Shown piece after piece: positions 38,701-50,108 of a stretch of DNA of 64,000 nucleotides. Positions within the stretch are counted from its first letter, which is position 1, and the number at the start of each line of letters is the position of its first letter. Origin of the DNA: Mermis nigrescens (lineage: Eukaryota; Nematoda; Enoplea; Mermithida; Mermithidae). The position numbers and the translations under genes are program-made. The stretch lies in contig JAVLUZ010000142.1 in NCBI GenBank assembly GCA_036768485.1, positions 14,542,407-14,606,406 on the forward strand, read 5' to 3'. Below the pieces are notes generated by a model, which worked only from the letters and a program-made list of their open reading frames with translations, did no database searches and was not told the origin of the DNA.

Positions 38701-41700
38701 ATAAGCTCATGGTCTCAATGTCAGTAAAATAAGATAAAGTTTTTCTTGAGCACACACGTCCGCTTAACATTAGCATTAAGTGGGTATGTGAGAGAAATAG
38801 TTCTCAGCACACCTGGGCGTGGGGGGGTTTGGGGGGGTATGCACCCCCCAGAAACCAAAATACCCCCCCAGAAATCAAAATACCCCCAGAATTCAATTTT
38901 TGAAAATTTTTTTCGCTTTTTTCGCAATTTTTTGATGCCAATGGATAGTGCTTGATGAGAAACGTCGAAAAATGGTGTTTTTATCACCATACCATCGTTT
39001 TTAAGGCCATTTTTTGACCTTCAAAAAATCTTGCACCCCCCCCAGAAATTTTTTGCTGCCCACGTATGGTTCTCAGTCGGGGTAGAAGCGCCCAATTCAT
39101 TAAATATGGCGCAGATGGCTGCCTACCAGACTTGTTGATTTTTCTACTTAGCCATTCATTTATTGCCAATGTTGACTGACGCACATGAGGGCAGTTTTAG
39201 ACGGTAAGGTACAATCCTCAAGAATAAAATAACAGGAAATTTTTGGGGATATATAATGTTGTCATTGACGTTATTTTAACATTTACACTCGTTTTTGAGA
39301 CTATTTTGGTTCAAAAAGCTGTCTAGTTGTCTGGTTGAGACTCCCATGCTTGCTGACCCTCTTTCCACACCGACCATGCTGTGCATTTATACTCGCGGAC
39401 GAATCAAATAATAATAGGAGTGGGACAAACCGAATATTCAAAAGAAATTTTTAGAGCATGATTATCTTGAAGCTTAAAAATCAATTTCTTATTCATTGCG
39501 TGGGTTTTTCAGATTCTGAGGGTGTAAACCCCCCGAACCCCCGACGCCATTGTTCGATCTCAACACGACCGTTTAGCAAAATGTTGGGCACGTCTCATAT
39601 CCTAAAGGGTGTTCTCCTTAATTGTTTTATGTGATGTAGTATTTCAACTTTTGCAGCGCTGCAGATCCAAAGCCTCCCGTGGGGTATTCCAAATATTCTT
39701 TTCTTAACCTAGCGACTAATAAAATCGAAGTTGAATTGAACGACGAATTCATTGAATTAAGCAGAGGTGCTGGAGCATTCGGAAAATTAATTGTTCCTGA
39801 AAACGCAAACGGAAGCCACTACAAATATAACAATGCTACTTTTTCGATTGAAAGCTTCAATGATGTTTCGTTGCATGATCAAGCTTCCGAACGTATGCAT
39901 GTAAAATTTCTTATATTTTAGCATGAAGCGGTCCCCTTTGTTTCATAAATATTACGTGGAATTTTATGATAATATTCACGCCAAAAACTGATTTCATACT
40001 GTTTTTTAAGTTAGGTAAAAATACAAAGAAATGAAAACACGAAAAGTAAAAATTAAAAAGGATGATGCTTATTTACGTTGTTTGGCAGAGAGAAGTAATT
40101 ACAAATTCTTTATTTCTAATATTAATATATTGAGCATAGCTCCCTGTTCACTTGTAGCTTTTTGAATAATTTTTCTTAAGTTAAAGTTTAGCAGCACACG
40201 TGAAGTAAAGATCTCTTGTTCAATTAGACGCCGGGATTCTTAATCGAAAAGCGATTTTTTTATCAGGAAACTGCGCGAAATCGAACGTTCATACTACACC
40301 TTCCGATCACATCTGAAATGTTGAGACTGCAAATCCCTGCATTTTCCATGTGTTTTGGATAAAATTTATAAGCAAAAATTACGACAACTTTTTTGTACGT
40401 CTTCATGAAGGAACTTAAAGTATCCGAATTTTGAACATTTCTACGTTTTTTTCTACGACTATGTTTTTGTGCTTAACGACCGCCAAATAGCGCAGGCATG
40501 TATCTGTGAAGGTGATTGGGAGACTTGTCTTTCGAATTGAAAGTAAAAGTATTATTCACAAGGATTCCTCAAAGGAAAAATTATAATTCCTTTAAGCGTA
40601 TTTTAAAGACTGCCAAGTATTCAAAACACAAGTCAAAGTTTCCTAACGCTTTGGGCCAATTTTTTGTAGAGTTAAAAAATCATCAGAGGCTTTATTTGAG
40701 TTAATGAGGTGAAATTTCTTTCCGATTTTTCATGTAATTTTTCTTCTCCGTCGTTTAGAGCTCACCAGTAAATGCTCAAAAATATCATTGTCCATCTCCT
40801 AATTATCATCGAGATATCTCGCTTCAAAATTTTCGTTTCCTTTAATTCAGAGGGCCAGACGTGTTTGGCAGTTGTACAATGATAATCATCGCCTATTTAT
40901 TTTTAATATACTGTTTTGAAGACTTTAATTCACGTAATGATTTATGCATAATGTACAAAAGCTTCCCGAGAAGTCTGCTTCTTTTTTTAGTGAATTCTAA
41001 AATTAATAATTATACGATCCGTGCATTAATTTTCAAAGTTTCCAGGCTGAATCGGCGTAATTCCACTTTTTCTTCTTTTAACGATGAGATTAACTACCTA
41101 TCTTCATTATTTCGTTTTAAAAAACGAATGGTTTCCTGAATTACAAGAAAAAAAAGTTTTTTGCCTAAATTTCGCAGCTTCATTGGTTCGGAGAGAGAAT
41201 TTTGGCAAACTAATCATTTTTTGGGATTATGAAGCGGACGTCAACGAATCGACTCTCGAATACAAATTGCACACAACAGAGCACGGTGGCAGTCGATGGT
41301 ACGTTAGATTCCACGACAAGCTAACAAATTTTTACGATATGACGGTGACGTTTAGATCAGAACATGATGAATCGGTAAACCTGTTGCTCTTTATAATTAT
41401 AGTCCGTTTCAAACAAATTTGGTTTACGACTTATAATTTTTAAATACAGTTGTCTGAAAGTTTGCGATAATTACATTGAGCTGATCGATAATAACCGAAC
41501 GTCTGTAGGCGGACCATACGTGGGCAGCAAGAAAATTCTGGGGGTGCATGATTTATCAAAGGTCAAAAAAATGTCCTTAAAAATGGTGGTATGGCGTTAA
41601 AAACACCATTTTTCGACGTTTCTCTTCAAGCGCTATCCATTGGCATGAAAAAATTGCGAAAAAAAAACGAAAAAAATTTACAAAAATTGAATTCTGGGGG

Positions 41701-44700
41701 GTATTTTGATTTCCGGGGGGGGGTGCATACCCCCAAACCCCCACGCCTAGGCGTGGTTATGACGCATTATGTGTGTGTGTTCAATTAATGAAATACAATT
41801 CCGTAAATTTATATTCTACTTTTGAGTGTTCGTCATTTCAACAAATTTATGGTATTTATAGGTGTAGGTGGTGTAGGTTTAGTTGAATGTACTTAGATTA
41901 GTAGGTGATAGGTAGGTGCAGCAGTCGGTCTGGGAGGTCAAGCAGAGCTAAGAATCCTTAAACTCCAGGGGCGGATTTAGAGGGGGGCCGCCCCCCTGAT
42001 TGGCCCAAAGTAGTTGGCGAGATAAAGAACGGATATGTAATTTGCCCTGATTTTTGGCCGTCATCGAACATAAATTCTCGAATGATTCCGGCGCTCGCGC
42101 CGGATAATGCCTATTAATGACATTTATTCACTTTCTTGGCGACCTAGAAGCCATTCTTTGCTCACGGGATAGGTTTCAAAACAATTTCAACAGCAAAAAT
42201 AGCTATTTTAGCACAGTTTTCTCATATTTTCAATCAAAAATCTTGGACGTTTCGTGTCAAATGCTAGAAATACTGGAATTCAAGCATTAAATCAAGCTTC
42301 TAAACGTTTTTCTGCCTAAATTACACAAATTTTCCCGCGCTTCGCGCCAGATTATCGCTAAAGTCATGATTTTTGCACAAAATTGTCAAAAATTTCAAAA
42401 TTTTCCGAAAAAACGTTGTGTCAAAATTAAATAAAGGCAGACAATGTAAAACGCTGAATAAACGTTATTTCGTGCGTGAAGGGCGAATTTCAGGACCTAT
42501 TTTTCGAGTGTTTCAGAAAATTTGCGTTACCGCCCCTTGGGAAAATCCTAAATCCACCACTGCTGAACTCATAGGTTTATGGAATAGAATTGACTTTCAT
42601 AAGTGTTTAGCCAACTTCAAGCATTGGACAAATCTTTTGAACCTGATGTTGCCTCACCTTTTTATGTAAAATCATCCCATTTTTCTTCAGGGTATAGATA
42701 ACTGAACTCCCATTATGCTCAATTCGAATTATTAGTTGCATACTTGATCATTTGCGGATTTTTAGCGTCAATTCGTCAGCGATGGTATCTCCCCTGACGT
42801 CAATTTGTTCCCACCTAAGTTTGGTTCAAATGTTTTTGATATCTTGCTGGAATCGTGCCAAAAATTTGACCGATCAAACAACGATCCTGCGCCTGCTTAC
42901 AATAGTACGGCATGTAACACTACTTTGATAGGGCGTTATGCTGCCTTAAGTGGAGCCGCTCATGCCCTGCTGATCAACCACGATTGGACAGTTTATAACA
43001 TCACTTTGATATCGGCCAATCAAATGAGCCTAGTATGGCAGTTACCTCAATATTGCTTGTTATCCGCCGGTGATATGCTTGTTAGCGTAGCCGGTGTTGA
43101 ATTTGCATACACCGAAGCAGCACCGACCATGAAATCGATCCTACAAGCCTTCAGGTAAATCAGCAGCAGTTGATTAAGTTCTTTTATGAATAAATTTAGT
43201 CTAAAAATGAAATTTTCTGCACATTTTTTCTTGAAGTTGTCGAGAAAACAGGTTTGAAACTTCGAATGTTTAACATTTAAGGCACTAATCATTGGCGCGA
43301 CCTGTATAAGCGTTGTCCATTCGCACTTAAAAACAAAAAATGCTAAATCGAACAAAAAATCGTTAATTAGATTAGGTTACTGCATTTTGGATACAAATTT
43401 GGATTTGTATAAATGAAAGACTATCATGGAATAGTCTTTTCTTATCCGCAAGGTTTCTTGCAACTACTATAGTCTGTTTCACATAAGTTCGTGCATAAAT
43501 TCTAAGAATTTTCATCGACAGTAGGCCGAGGTTTACGATAATTACATATCAGATCAATGCTATAATCGCAATCTGTCAGTTTATTTTCGCAGATAGTTTT
43601 AAAATTTATGACCGAAGTTATGTGAAACAGACTATAGTTGATGGACAAAGAGCAGGGCAATTTTTTGATTTTCGATTACTGCATACGATCGTATGCACAC
43701 TATACATATAAAGGGTTTTCGGAAGAAAAGACACATTTTGTTTTTTGTTGAACTCCTTTGAATATATGAAACTTGAAAAAGATTTTTCATCATCGCATTG
43801 ATAACTGTTTCTGAACATTCTAGCAAAATTGTAGTAAATTTAGTTTTAGGCATGCATGCACATAAAGAGGGTGAAGGGGGTTTATCCCCCGCCCTCGCTG
43901 AAGGGTCAGCCAGACAGGTACTGTCCGGCAATTTGGAGCTGACGGAACGTTTTTTACATCATCTTTAAGGTCAAAAGCAGTAAAAATATAATAATTTTCC
44001 CGGCGCCGCACTGAATTAGTACTTTTATGTAATGTTTTACCCAGAAAGCGCAAAAAATTGATCCATTCCTGTATTTTTAGTGTTAAAAGTGAAATAATGC
44101 AGCCAAAATAGACTAAAAATGCTTTAAAAATGTGAAATTACTAGGAAAAGACGTTTTATAAGCTATTTTGACCATTTTGGTCATTTAAACAACAAAAAAT
44201 TTGTGAACATCAAATTTACTGTTTTGGATTTCTTAGATTTCACCTCCCTGCTGACCCTGACTTTATGCACCTATGGTTTTGGGGCTCCTTATAAACTAAA
44301 CTCGATGACCGTTGATAGGTTTTATTTTATATTTTAAATCTTGCCTTCATGACAAATATTGACTCTTAATAAAAAAAGAGTCACTGGAAGTGGGAACTTA
44401 ATTTTTACACAAATTGAAATATTTAAAATTTGCAAGACAAAGAGAGATATTTTTGTGAGTCGATGACTGCACAAAATCATGCCAAAATATGCTTCGAGTA
44501 AAATGTTTTTGCCGAAGGAGAAGCATATATCATATCTGATACATTCTGAAGAAATAAATGTGAAAACATGTTCAAATCTGAATCAACTTTTGATTTAAAA
44601 ATTTATACGACCTTGATCCAAAATTGACCCTTAGATCAGTGAATAGTCTAAACACAAAATTCTTTTTTTAATGCCTCATCAATGTTGTTTTGTTTAAAAG

Positions 44701-45426
44701 TCCATTGTTAGCAAACTTGTTAGCTGCCTAAATAAATTTCAGGACACTAAGATTGATCTAGACGCTCTGCATAAATTAAATCAATCTCTAAAATAATATT
44801 TGAGGAATATTAAAGATAACTTTTTATAATAGCTATAAAAACCTTCAATAAATTTTATTAAAAAATGAAAAATACAAATGATGTCCTTTTTCCCCGAACA
44901 CCATATGCGCGTGAGCAAACCTTTAAGTTGAAAAAATGAAGCGCATGCGATGGCGGCAAATTCCTGAAAAATACGAAATTCAGTGATTTCTGTTTGCCCG
45001 GAGCTATTTTCACTTAAACTAGGATTTTGAGGATATCTTTACAGAAGCAAATATGACAGAACAAAGTCGTTTAAAGAATTTATTTCGGACCGAAATCTTT
45101 CCACATCATTTTCGGACCTTTAGGTAACCTTCTCTCTCTCATCTTTCTCTCATGCATTTGAAAATTCGTTTTCTCATAGATTGATCACCTGTACGCTGGG
45201 TAATATAGTGGATATGACCGTGTCCAGTTCTGGTTTGATCACTAATTCTGCCATGGAATTTTTCTTTTGGGCCATTGTTATGATGATAGTGCTACTTATG
45301 CATGTTATAATGTCAGTTCGGTACCGTTATGCATCGAATGACGAAGAAAAGCAGATTATGACAAATGACCCGACGAGCAAGACTGGTTGCAGTGATAACA
45401 ATGGCATTACCTGTACGAGGCTCTAG
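32729..45426 (+). CDS. Second proton-coupled oligopeptide transporter paralogue, POT/SLC15, eight exons
   Basis: Exons 32729-32983, 34293-34463, 35172-35663, 36904-37208, 39657-39892, 41178-41374, 42766-43154 and 45180-45426 sum to 2292 nt, 763 aa; every intron is GT-AG and every phase closes. Landmarks: ExxER at residues 26-30, His60 in the PEPT1 His57 position, GSIWADGFSGPYK split after its last Lys by intron 1, DQFPD, CFGQNTCYPMAFG, FWALYFQIGS at 317-326, ILPDQL, LPQYCLLSAGD and EFAYTEAAP. The expected role is H+-coupled di/tripeptide uptake. Oddities: after ExxERYA the conserved YYG is SLG, and the Asp of WALxDQ is Phe, so coupling or specificity may differ from the upstream paralogue. 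None of its seven intron positions coincides with the two in the first gene. Exons 5 and 6, in the variable extracellular domain, rest on phase and spacing and are the least certain. Introns of 0.7-2.4 kb are loaded with MITEs. Confidence 0.9.
37794..37947 (+). mobile_element. GGGGTCT-family small element in intron 4
   Basis: From CACACATGGGTATGGGGTC to CTGTTCACCTATG, with CCCCCAAGAATTTGATTTA and GGTGCTATTTTTTGCGAT between. Flanks GTTTGGAC and GTGTGGAT agree at 6 of 8 positions, a decayed target duplication. The termini resemble those of the CAYACVTGGGC family. Confidence 0.6.
37956..38196 (+). mobile_element. CAYACVTGGGC-family MITE copy in intron 4
   Basis: Left end CAAAGGTGGGCAGTACC, right end CCCCCACGCCACGTGTG, standard internal blocks. 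Left flank GTGTGGAT is also the right flank of the element ending at 37947; right flank GTCTGAAC is related (5 of 8). Confidence 0.65.
38436..38604. mobile_element. MITE, 169 bp, TATAGTCTGTTTCAC terminal inverted repeats
   Basis: Left end TATAGTCTGTTTCACATAAC and right end GTGTGAAACAGACTATA pair over about 15 bp; TTCATCGACAG and CATTGTCGGAGA sit inside. The copy at 43468 has exactly the same length. Non-coding; the TATA ends allow a TA target duplication, as in Tc1/mariner-type MITEs. Confidence 0.85.
38808..39068 (-). mobile_element. CAYACVTGGGC-family MITE with perfect 8-bp target duplication
   Basis: Ends CACACCTGGGCGTGGGG and GCTGCCCACGTATG are inverted repeats. GTTCTCAG flanks both sides (38800-38807 and 39069-39076). 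261 bp, non-coding, within intron 4 of the second transporter. Confidence 0.85.
39230..39560. repeat. Small repeats before exon 5
   Basis: TTATTTTAACATTTACACTC, GAGACTATTTTGG and GCTGACCCTCTTTCCACAC belong to the GAGGCAAAATGA family; GGGTGTAAACCCCCCGAACC near 39520 is a fragment of the CCCC-rich family. Confidence 0.45.
41514..41756 (+). mobile_element. CAYACVTGGGC-family MITE copy in intron 6
   Basis: Left end CCATACGTGGGCAGC, right end CACGCCTAGGCGTGG, standard internal blocks, inserted about 140 bp after exon 6 of the second transporter. The flanking 8-mers do not match, so its duplication has decayed or was lost. Confidence 0.75.
41966..42562. mobile_element. hAT-like element, CAGKGGYGGATTTAG terminal inverted repeats
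   Basis: Left end CAGGGGCGGATTTAG and the inverse of the right end, CAGTGGTGGATTTAG, match at 13 of 15 bases; flanks TTAAACTC and CTGAACTC match at 6 of 8, the length hAT transposases duplicate. The ~597-bp interior has no transposase ORF. It lies in intron 6 of the second transporter. The right part carries GCGCTTCGCGCC, a palindrome seen in other repeats. Confidence 0.75.
43468..43636. mobile_element. MITE, 169 bp, TATAGTCTGTTTCAC terminal inverted repeats
   Basis: Ends TATAGTCTGTTTCACATAAG and TTATGTGAAACAGACTATA pair over about 19 bp, better than the 38436 copy. It sits in intron 7 of the second transporter. Confidence 0.88.
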
Positions 45427-45459
45427 TGATTAACAGTGATTCAAATTAGGCATGTATAT

Positions 45460-46410
45460 TCTGTTTCCAAATTCTTGACTTTTTACAGTAAGATGATGAT
45501 TCTAAAGCATTAACAATCCAGCCAATTGGAAAAGGCGTTTTTTAATATTAATCCATTGCTTCATCTATCTCGCTAGTCGTCTCCTACATATTACTTTGCT
45601 TCTAAATAGGGCTGGCACCTTTCGCATTTATCGTCTTTACTATAAAATCATGTTTATTTGCACTGCAGTCATAGGAAACGGTCGGCTAATGCAGAGCTTG
45701 TTGATAGCTTCCCAATAATGTATTGCTCATGTTGTAATTTTGCTCATGGAGCAGAGAAAATTAGAAAAGACGATAATAGGGGGCCACAAACGACCATGTA
45801 TCGTCTCTACAATTTGCTCGTCCCAGGAGCAGAATTATAGCACATATAATACATTTATGAGAAGCTATTAAAGTGCTCTCTACAAACATTTATAAATCTA
45901 AAGCAGATTTTCTTTACTTGTAAGAAATGTGATTCAATGTGTAACGACAATTCCTTCGTGCCAGCCTTACTAGTAACAATCCTTGTTTGTCGTAACCAGT
46001 AGCGGATTCAGGATTTTTGTGAAGGCAATTTGATTATTTTCTAGCATCAAAAACATTCACAAAAAATCCGCTATTCAGCGTCGACGTTTTCCTTCAATTT
46101 TACGTTTTCTAATTATTCAAAATCATTCCCACAAAAAACCGTCAAAATTTTTGACAATGCTATGCGAATAAAGCACCTACTTAAATTTCAAAAATTGAAG
46201 TCAACAATAGCCAAAAATCGTTTGCGAATTTCTTATTCGTTCTTTATCTTGCCGCCAAATATGTGGGGTCAATGGGGAATCGAGTCGACCCTTCCGTTAA
46301 TTCGTCCCTGCGTGTATCTGCATTATTTCAATATTAGTTTCAAGTGACCATAAAGAATATGTAGCGCACAAAAAAGACCGCGCGCTTGAAATCTAACCAC
46401 ATATATTTCA
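45460..46410 (+). repeat. Repeat homologous to 25037-25800
   Basis: Shares GTAAGATGATGATTC, AGTCGTCTCCTACATA, CAGTAGCGGATTCAGGATTT (45997), CACAAAAAATCCG, GTCAACAATAGCCAAAAATC, CTTCCGTTAATTCGTCCCTG (to 46310) and GACCATAAAG with the earlier copy. It begins only ~35 bp after the stop of the second transporter, so that gene's 3' UTR must lie within it. An extra block at 45510-45990 is absent from the other copy. Confidence 0.6.
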
Positions 46411-46448
46411 GATTCATAAGCACACACGGGCATGAGGGGTATGCATGC

Positions 46449-47214
46449 CAGTGTTTTTTTTTGTACTAAGGTCCGTTTGTACATGTACAAAGATGGTCCC
46501 CAAAAGTCGTTGTACATTTTGTATATGGAAATTTTTGTGTACTATAATATAGTACAGTAGCGATTTTAGTGTGGTAAAACAGGGTTTTCGATCTTTGATA
46601 GTGTATTCTAGCTAATTTATGGGTTTCTGACGCCAAAAATTACTAAAAATTATCTGAAAAAAATGTTGACATTTTTCCATTCTAAATGCAAATTCTGCCA
46701 TTTTAAAGATATATAGGACAAATAATTTATCAGTTCGGAGCAAAGCGCCGAAAATTGTGAGAATTTTACATCTTTGTACAGTTTTTGTCTTCCTAAAAAT
46801 CTTTGTACATTTTGTACACACAAAATTTTTGGGCACGATAATATGGTATATCAGCGACTTTAGTGTGGTAAAAACAGAGTTCTTCGACTTTTCGTAGTGT
46901 GTTTCAGCTAATTTCTGGTGTGTTTCAGCTAATTTCTGGGTCTCTAAGGGCAAAAATCACTAAGAATCGTCTTAAAACGGCGCGAAGCGCCGAAAAATTT
47001 GACATTTTTATTTTTGGAATGCAATTTCTGCCATTATAAAGATATATAGAACACATAATTACTCATTTCGGCGCGAAGCGCCGAAATTTTTTTCTAATTT
47101 TTGACTTTTTTTGCAATTTTTGTCTTCCCAAAAATCTTCGTACATGTACAAAGACGGTCCCGAAAAGTCTTTATACATCGGGAAAAATCTTTGCCGAGTA
47201 CAAAAAAAACCGTG
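46449..47214 (-). mobile_element. CAGTG hAT-like MITE, perfect 8-bp duplication, internally duplicated
   Basis: Left end CAGTGTTTTTTTTTGTACTA, right end GAGTACAAAAAAAACCGTG; ATGCATGC flanks both sides (46441-46448 and 47215-47222). At 766 bp it is longer than its relatives because part of the interior (the GTACAAAG and TTTAGTGTGGTAAAA blocks) is repeated. It split a pre-existing GGGGTATGCACCCC-type repeat, whose halves lie at 46421-46448 and from 47215. Confidence 0.85.
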
Positions 47215-47415
47215 ATGCATGCACCCCTCCTCCAGAAGGCCGAATACTCCCCGCAAAAAACCAAAAGACCCCCCCAGAATTGATTGCAAATTTTTTGTTT
47301 TTTTCGCATGAGAGATCCCTGAAATCGATAGTACCCTTTGAATTAAATTTTCGGTGCTATTTTTTGGCAATCTGGCCCCGTCAAACCCCCTAGAATTTTG
47401 TTGCTGTCTATGTAT
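47215..47415. repeat. Right half of the split repeat plus GGGGTCT-family sequence
   Basis: CACCCCTCCTCCAGAAGGCC and GACCCCCCCAGAATTGATTG continue the repeat broken by the insertion at 46449; the stretch ends with GGTGCTATTTTTTGGCAAT and CTAGAATTTTGTTGCTG. Confidence 0.55.
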
Positions 47416-47431
47416 GGTATTGTCACATCTT

Positions 47432-47602
47432 TAGTCTGTTTCACATAACTACATAACTTTTGGTATGAATTTCGAGAAATTTTATCGACAGTCACCCAAC
47501 AGATTATGATAATTATATGAATGCTATAATCGTTATCTATCAGCTTGTTGTCGGAGATAATGTTTAAAACTTTTGCCTTAACTTATGCGAAACAGACTAT
47601 AG
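47432..47602. mobile_element. MITE copy, TAGTCTGTTTCAC terminal inverted repeats
   Basis: Ends TAGTCTGTTTCACATAAC and TTATGCGAAACAGACTATAG; the internal TTTATCGACAG and TTGTCGGAGA are kept. Its left end follows CTAGAATTTTGTTGCTG of a neighbouring repeat closely, as at 25968, so the two copies may derive from one composite. Confidence 0.82.
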
Positions 47603-48174
47603 ACGACATGATGGTAGCGGCTGTGTCGTATAATGTAACAGTCACTGATGAGTGGGTAACAAAGGCATCGCCCCTTCGTTTACGCTGATTTATTAAAATT
47701 TTTAATACCTTCGAATCACTTTCCTGTAAAAAGAGTCAAGAATTTTAAAAAAGTTACTACACATGCTTATATTTAGGTACCTTCGTAGAACAGTCTTAAC
47801 ATACTTATTGTACAGTTTGTGACTTGCGTAAACATCTTTTTGTCAGTGCATACATATGTACAGGCCAACCTATTTTGTTTTTATTTGGAGAATTAAATTG
47901 CTTTGCTAGCATTCTCATCAACTATCAGGTCACACACATATTACATATTAAGGTATGTGAAAAATGAGAAAAAATGTGATATAAAGCATACGTGAACAGC
48001 ATGGAAATTCTAGGTCAGCCGCGGAAAATATCCAAAAAGTGTCTTTTGGCTAAAAACGAAGTGTGCATGTCAAAAACAAGCATAGAAACAAGGAAAAATG
48101 AAAAAATTTGAGAAAATTGAACGAATTCAAGTATAAATTTTTTTCGGAAAATCGATAATTCTGGGGGTTGCAGC

Positions 48175-48790
48175 CGCACACGGGCATGGGGGAAGGTTTG
48201 GAACCCCGCAAAATCCAGTAGACCCCCGTAAAATCGGTAAACCCCAGAATTGAATTTTTGACATGTTGCGATTTTAAATGGATTTGAACCCCTCCAGAAT
48301 TTGGCTGCTGCCCGCCCATGTATGGCCGTAGCGTGTGCGGGGTCCAGTACCTAGTAATTTTGGGATTCGAACCATCCAAGGGCAAAAACACATACTTATG
48401 TATAAATTATTTTATGAAAATGCCACTGACGGGCGTCATTTTCTGACTTACTAAGTGTTTCAAAAGTATCAATGTCACATCATGGAATAATAGACCCGAC
48501 TGGAGTAAAAGTTCTTCAGACTGATATACGAATATAAATGTGTACAATATAACTTTCCACGTAGAGCGAGATTTTTTCTGCAGAAAATCAGGCAAAATTA
48601 AGGTAGAACACGAACAAAAAATAAGAGCTTTTGCAAAATCACTTGATATAAAAATATGTAGGTATTTACTAATTTTTAAAGCCGTTTTCGCTCAAAAAAT
48701 CTATGATTAACCTCTCTAAAAGGGCTGACCGACCCTTAAATCGACCGCGCCATGCATCACACAACACTTGGATCTGCGGATAGACAGCGT
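48175..48790. repeat. GGGGTCT-family copy followed by GAGGCAAAATGA-family copy
   Basis: 48175-48325 runs CGCACACGGGCATGGGGG, CCCCGTAAAATCGGTAAACC, TTTTGACATGTTGCGATTT, TGGCTGCTGCCCGCCC. 48560-48790 carries GAAAATCAGGCAAAATTAAG, CGCTCAAAAAATC and GGGCTGACCGACCC. Confidence 0.5.
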
Positions 48791-49399
48791 GTACCACAGC
48801 ACCCCTTAGTAACAAACAAGGACAGGAACTAAAGTCTGGGGTTATGATAGAACAAAATCGTAGAAAAGCGCCATAAATAAATTCTGGATTGTTTATTGTA
48901 ATTTTTACACAGTGACGCACTTTTGCAGCAATTATTACTCTTTAATTACCAAGTTACTTTCCATTTCCCGTATTTCTAAATGTCGGTTCATCTTAGATGA
49001 TCAGCAACAAAAGTGCAAGGGTGTCCTCATGAGGTAAAATCAACAACGCTTCAATTTGTGAGAGCTCTGTCGATTTTGACGGGTACGTCCATACACAGGC
49101 GTGAGGGGAGTTCAGGAGACTTCTCAAGAATTCAAAATAAGTACCTCGTTACGGTAACTTCTCACAATCGAATTTGGCAAGTATTTTTTTGCTATTTTGC
49201 CTCATGGATCATCCAAGAATTCCGGCAGTTGCCCTCACATAGACCAGGCTAGACCTATGTACGGCCACGCCGATGTGTGCGGCTATAGCATTCGCATAAT
49301 CAGGATAATCAAATTTTAGACTTTGTTAATTATGAAAAATCAGTAACTTTCGAACATCTTTTCCAAAATTATTATTGATCTACGGAGTGTAATGAATTC

Positions 49400-49930
49400 C
49401 CATTGTATAAGTCCGTTTCAAGTATAAAAAACGCGGCCAAGTGCGATGGGTTGCCGATGACGTGCTTCCTTTTTAGAATAATTAATACGATCCGATTCAT
49501 AACCGGAGAAGCTAGCAGACCAAAAACATGTTTTTTACTATAGAATTTAAACTTTACACCTCCAGATCTTACTCTATATCGAGGTCAAACAGGCGCAATT
49601 GAGTGCGATGTGTAATCCTTGAGACTTAATTTATTTTTATGATTCGCACGTCCCGATTTATAACCAGAAAGATTAGAGAAAGATAAAAAAGGTAAAAATG
49701 TTTTTTGTCCACCACCGGAGTGTAAACTTCAAACCGGTAGAACTCTTGTGTATAATTTATACAAACGCGATCAAGTTTGACGCTTAGCCCTTAGGACATG
49801 GTACATTTCCAACAGAACAATGTCTCCAGACCCTTAATCGGAAAAGTTGACAGAAATACAAACGGAAGTCGAAAACCCGACCGAAATTTGTTTTTTCACT
49901 CTAAGATTTGTACACTCAATACAATACCGC
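49400..49930 (+). repeat. TTTACAC-family fragment
   Basis: CCGATTCATAACCGGAGAAG, AACTTTACACCTCCAGATCT and TTGTACACTC match the units at 1437-2300; the hairpin module is absent. Confidence 0.55.
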
Positions 49931-50108
49931 TTTAGAAATCAATCACTTTTTAAAACAATTCAAAATAAGTACTGCTTTATTTAACTTTGCGGTTTTAGTT
50001 TGAACTGAATCCGCATGAATTTTTTGACAACCTAATTTAAATAAAACGAATTATAAGTAGGTACTTTTAGAAGATTTGCCGAAAAATCTTTCAGCACAAG
50101 GATGGGCT

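Noticed and set aside
48340..48375. GGATTCGAACC word that resembles an inverted tRNA T-arm
   Set aside because: The flanking bases do not form the T-stem, and no acceptor or anticodon arm is present.
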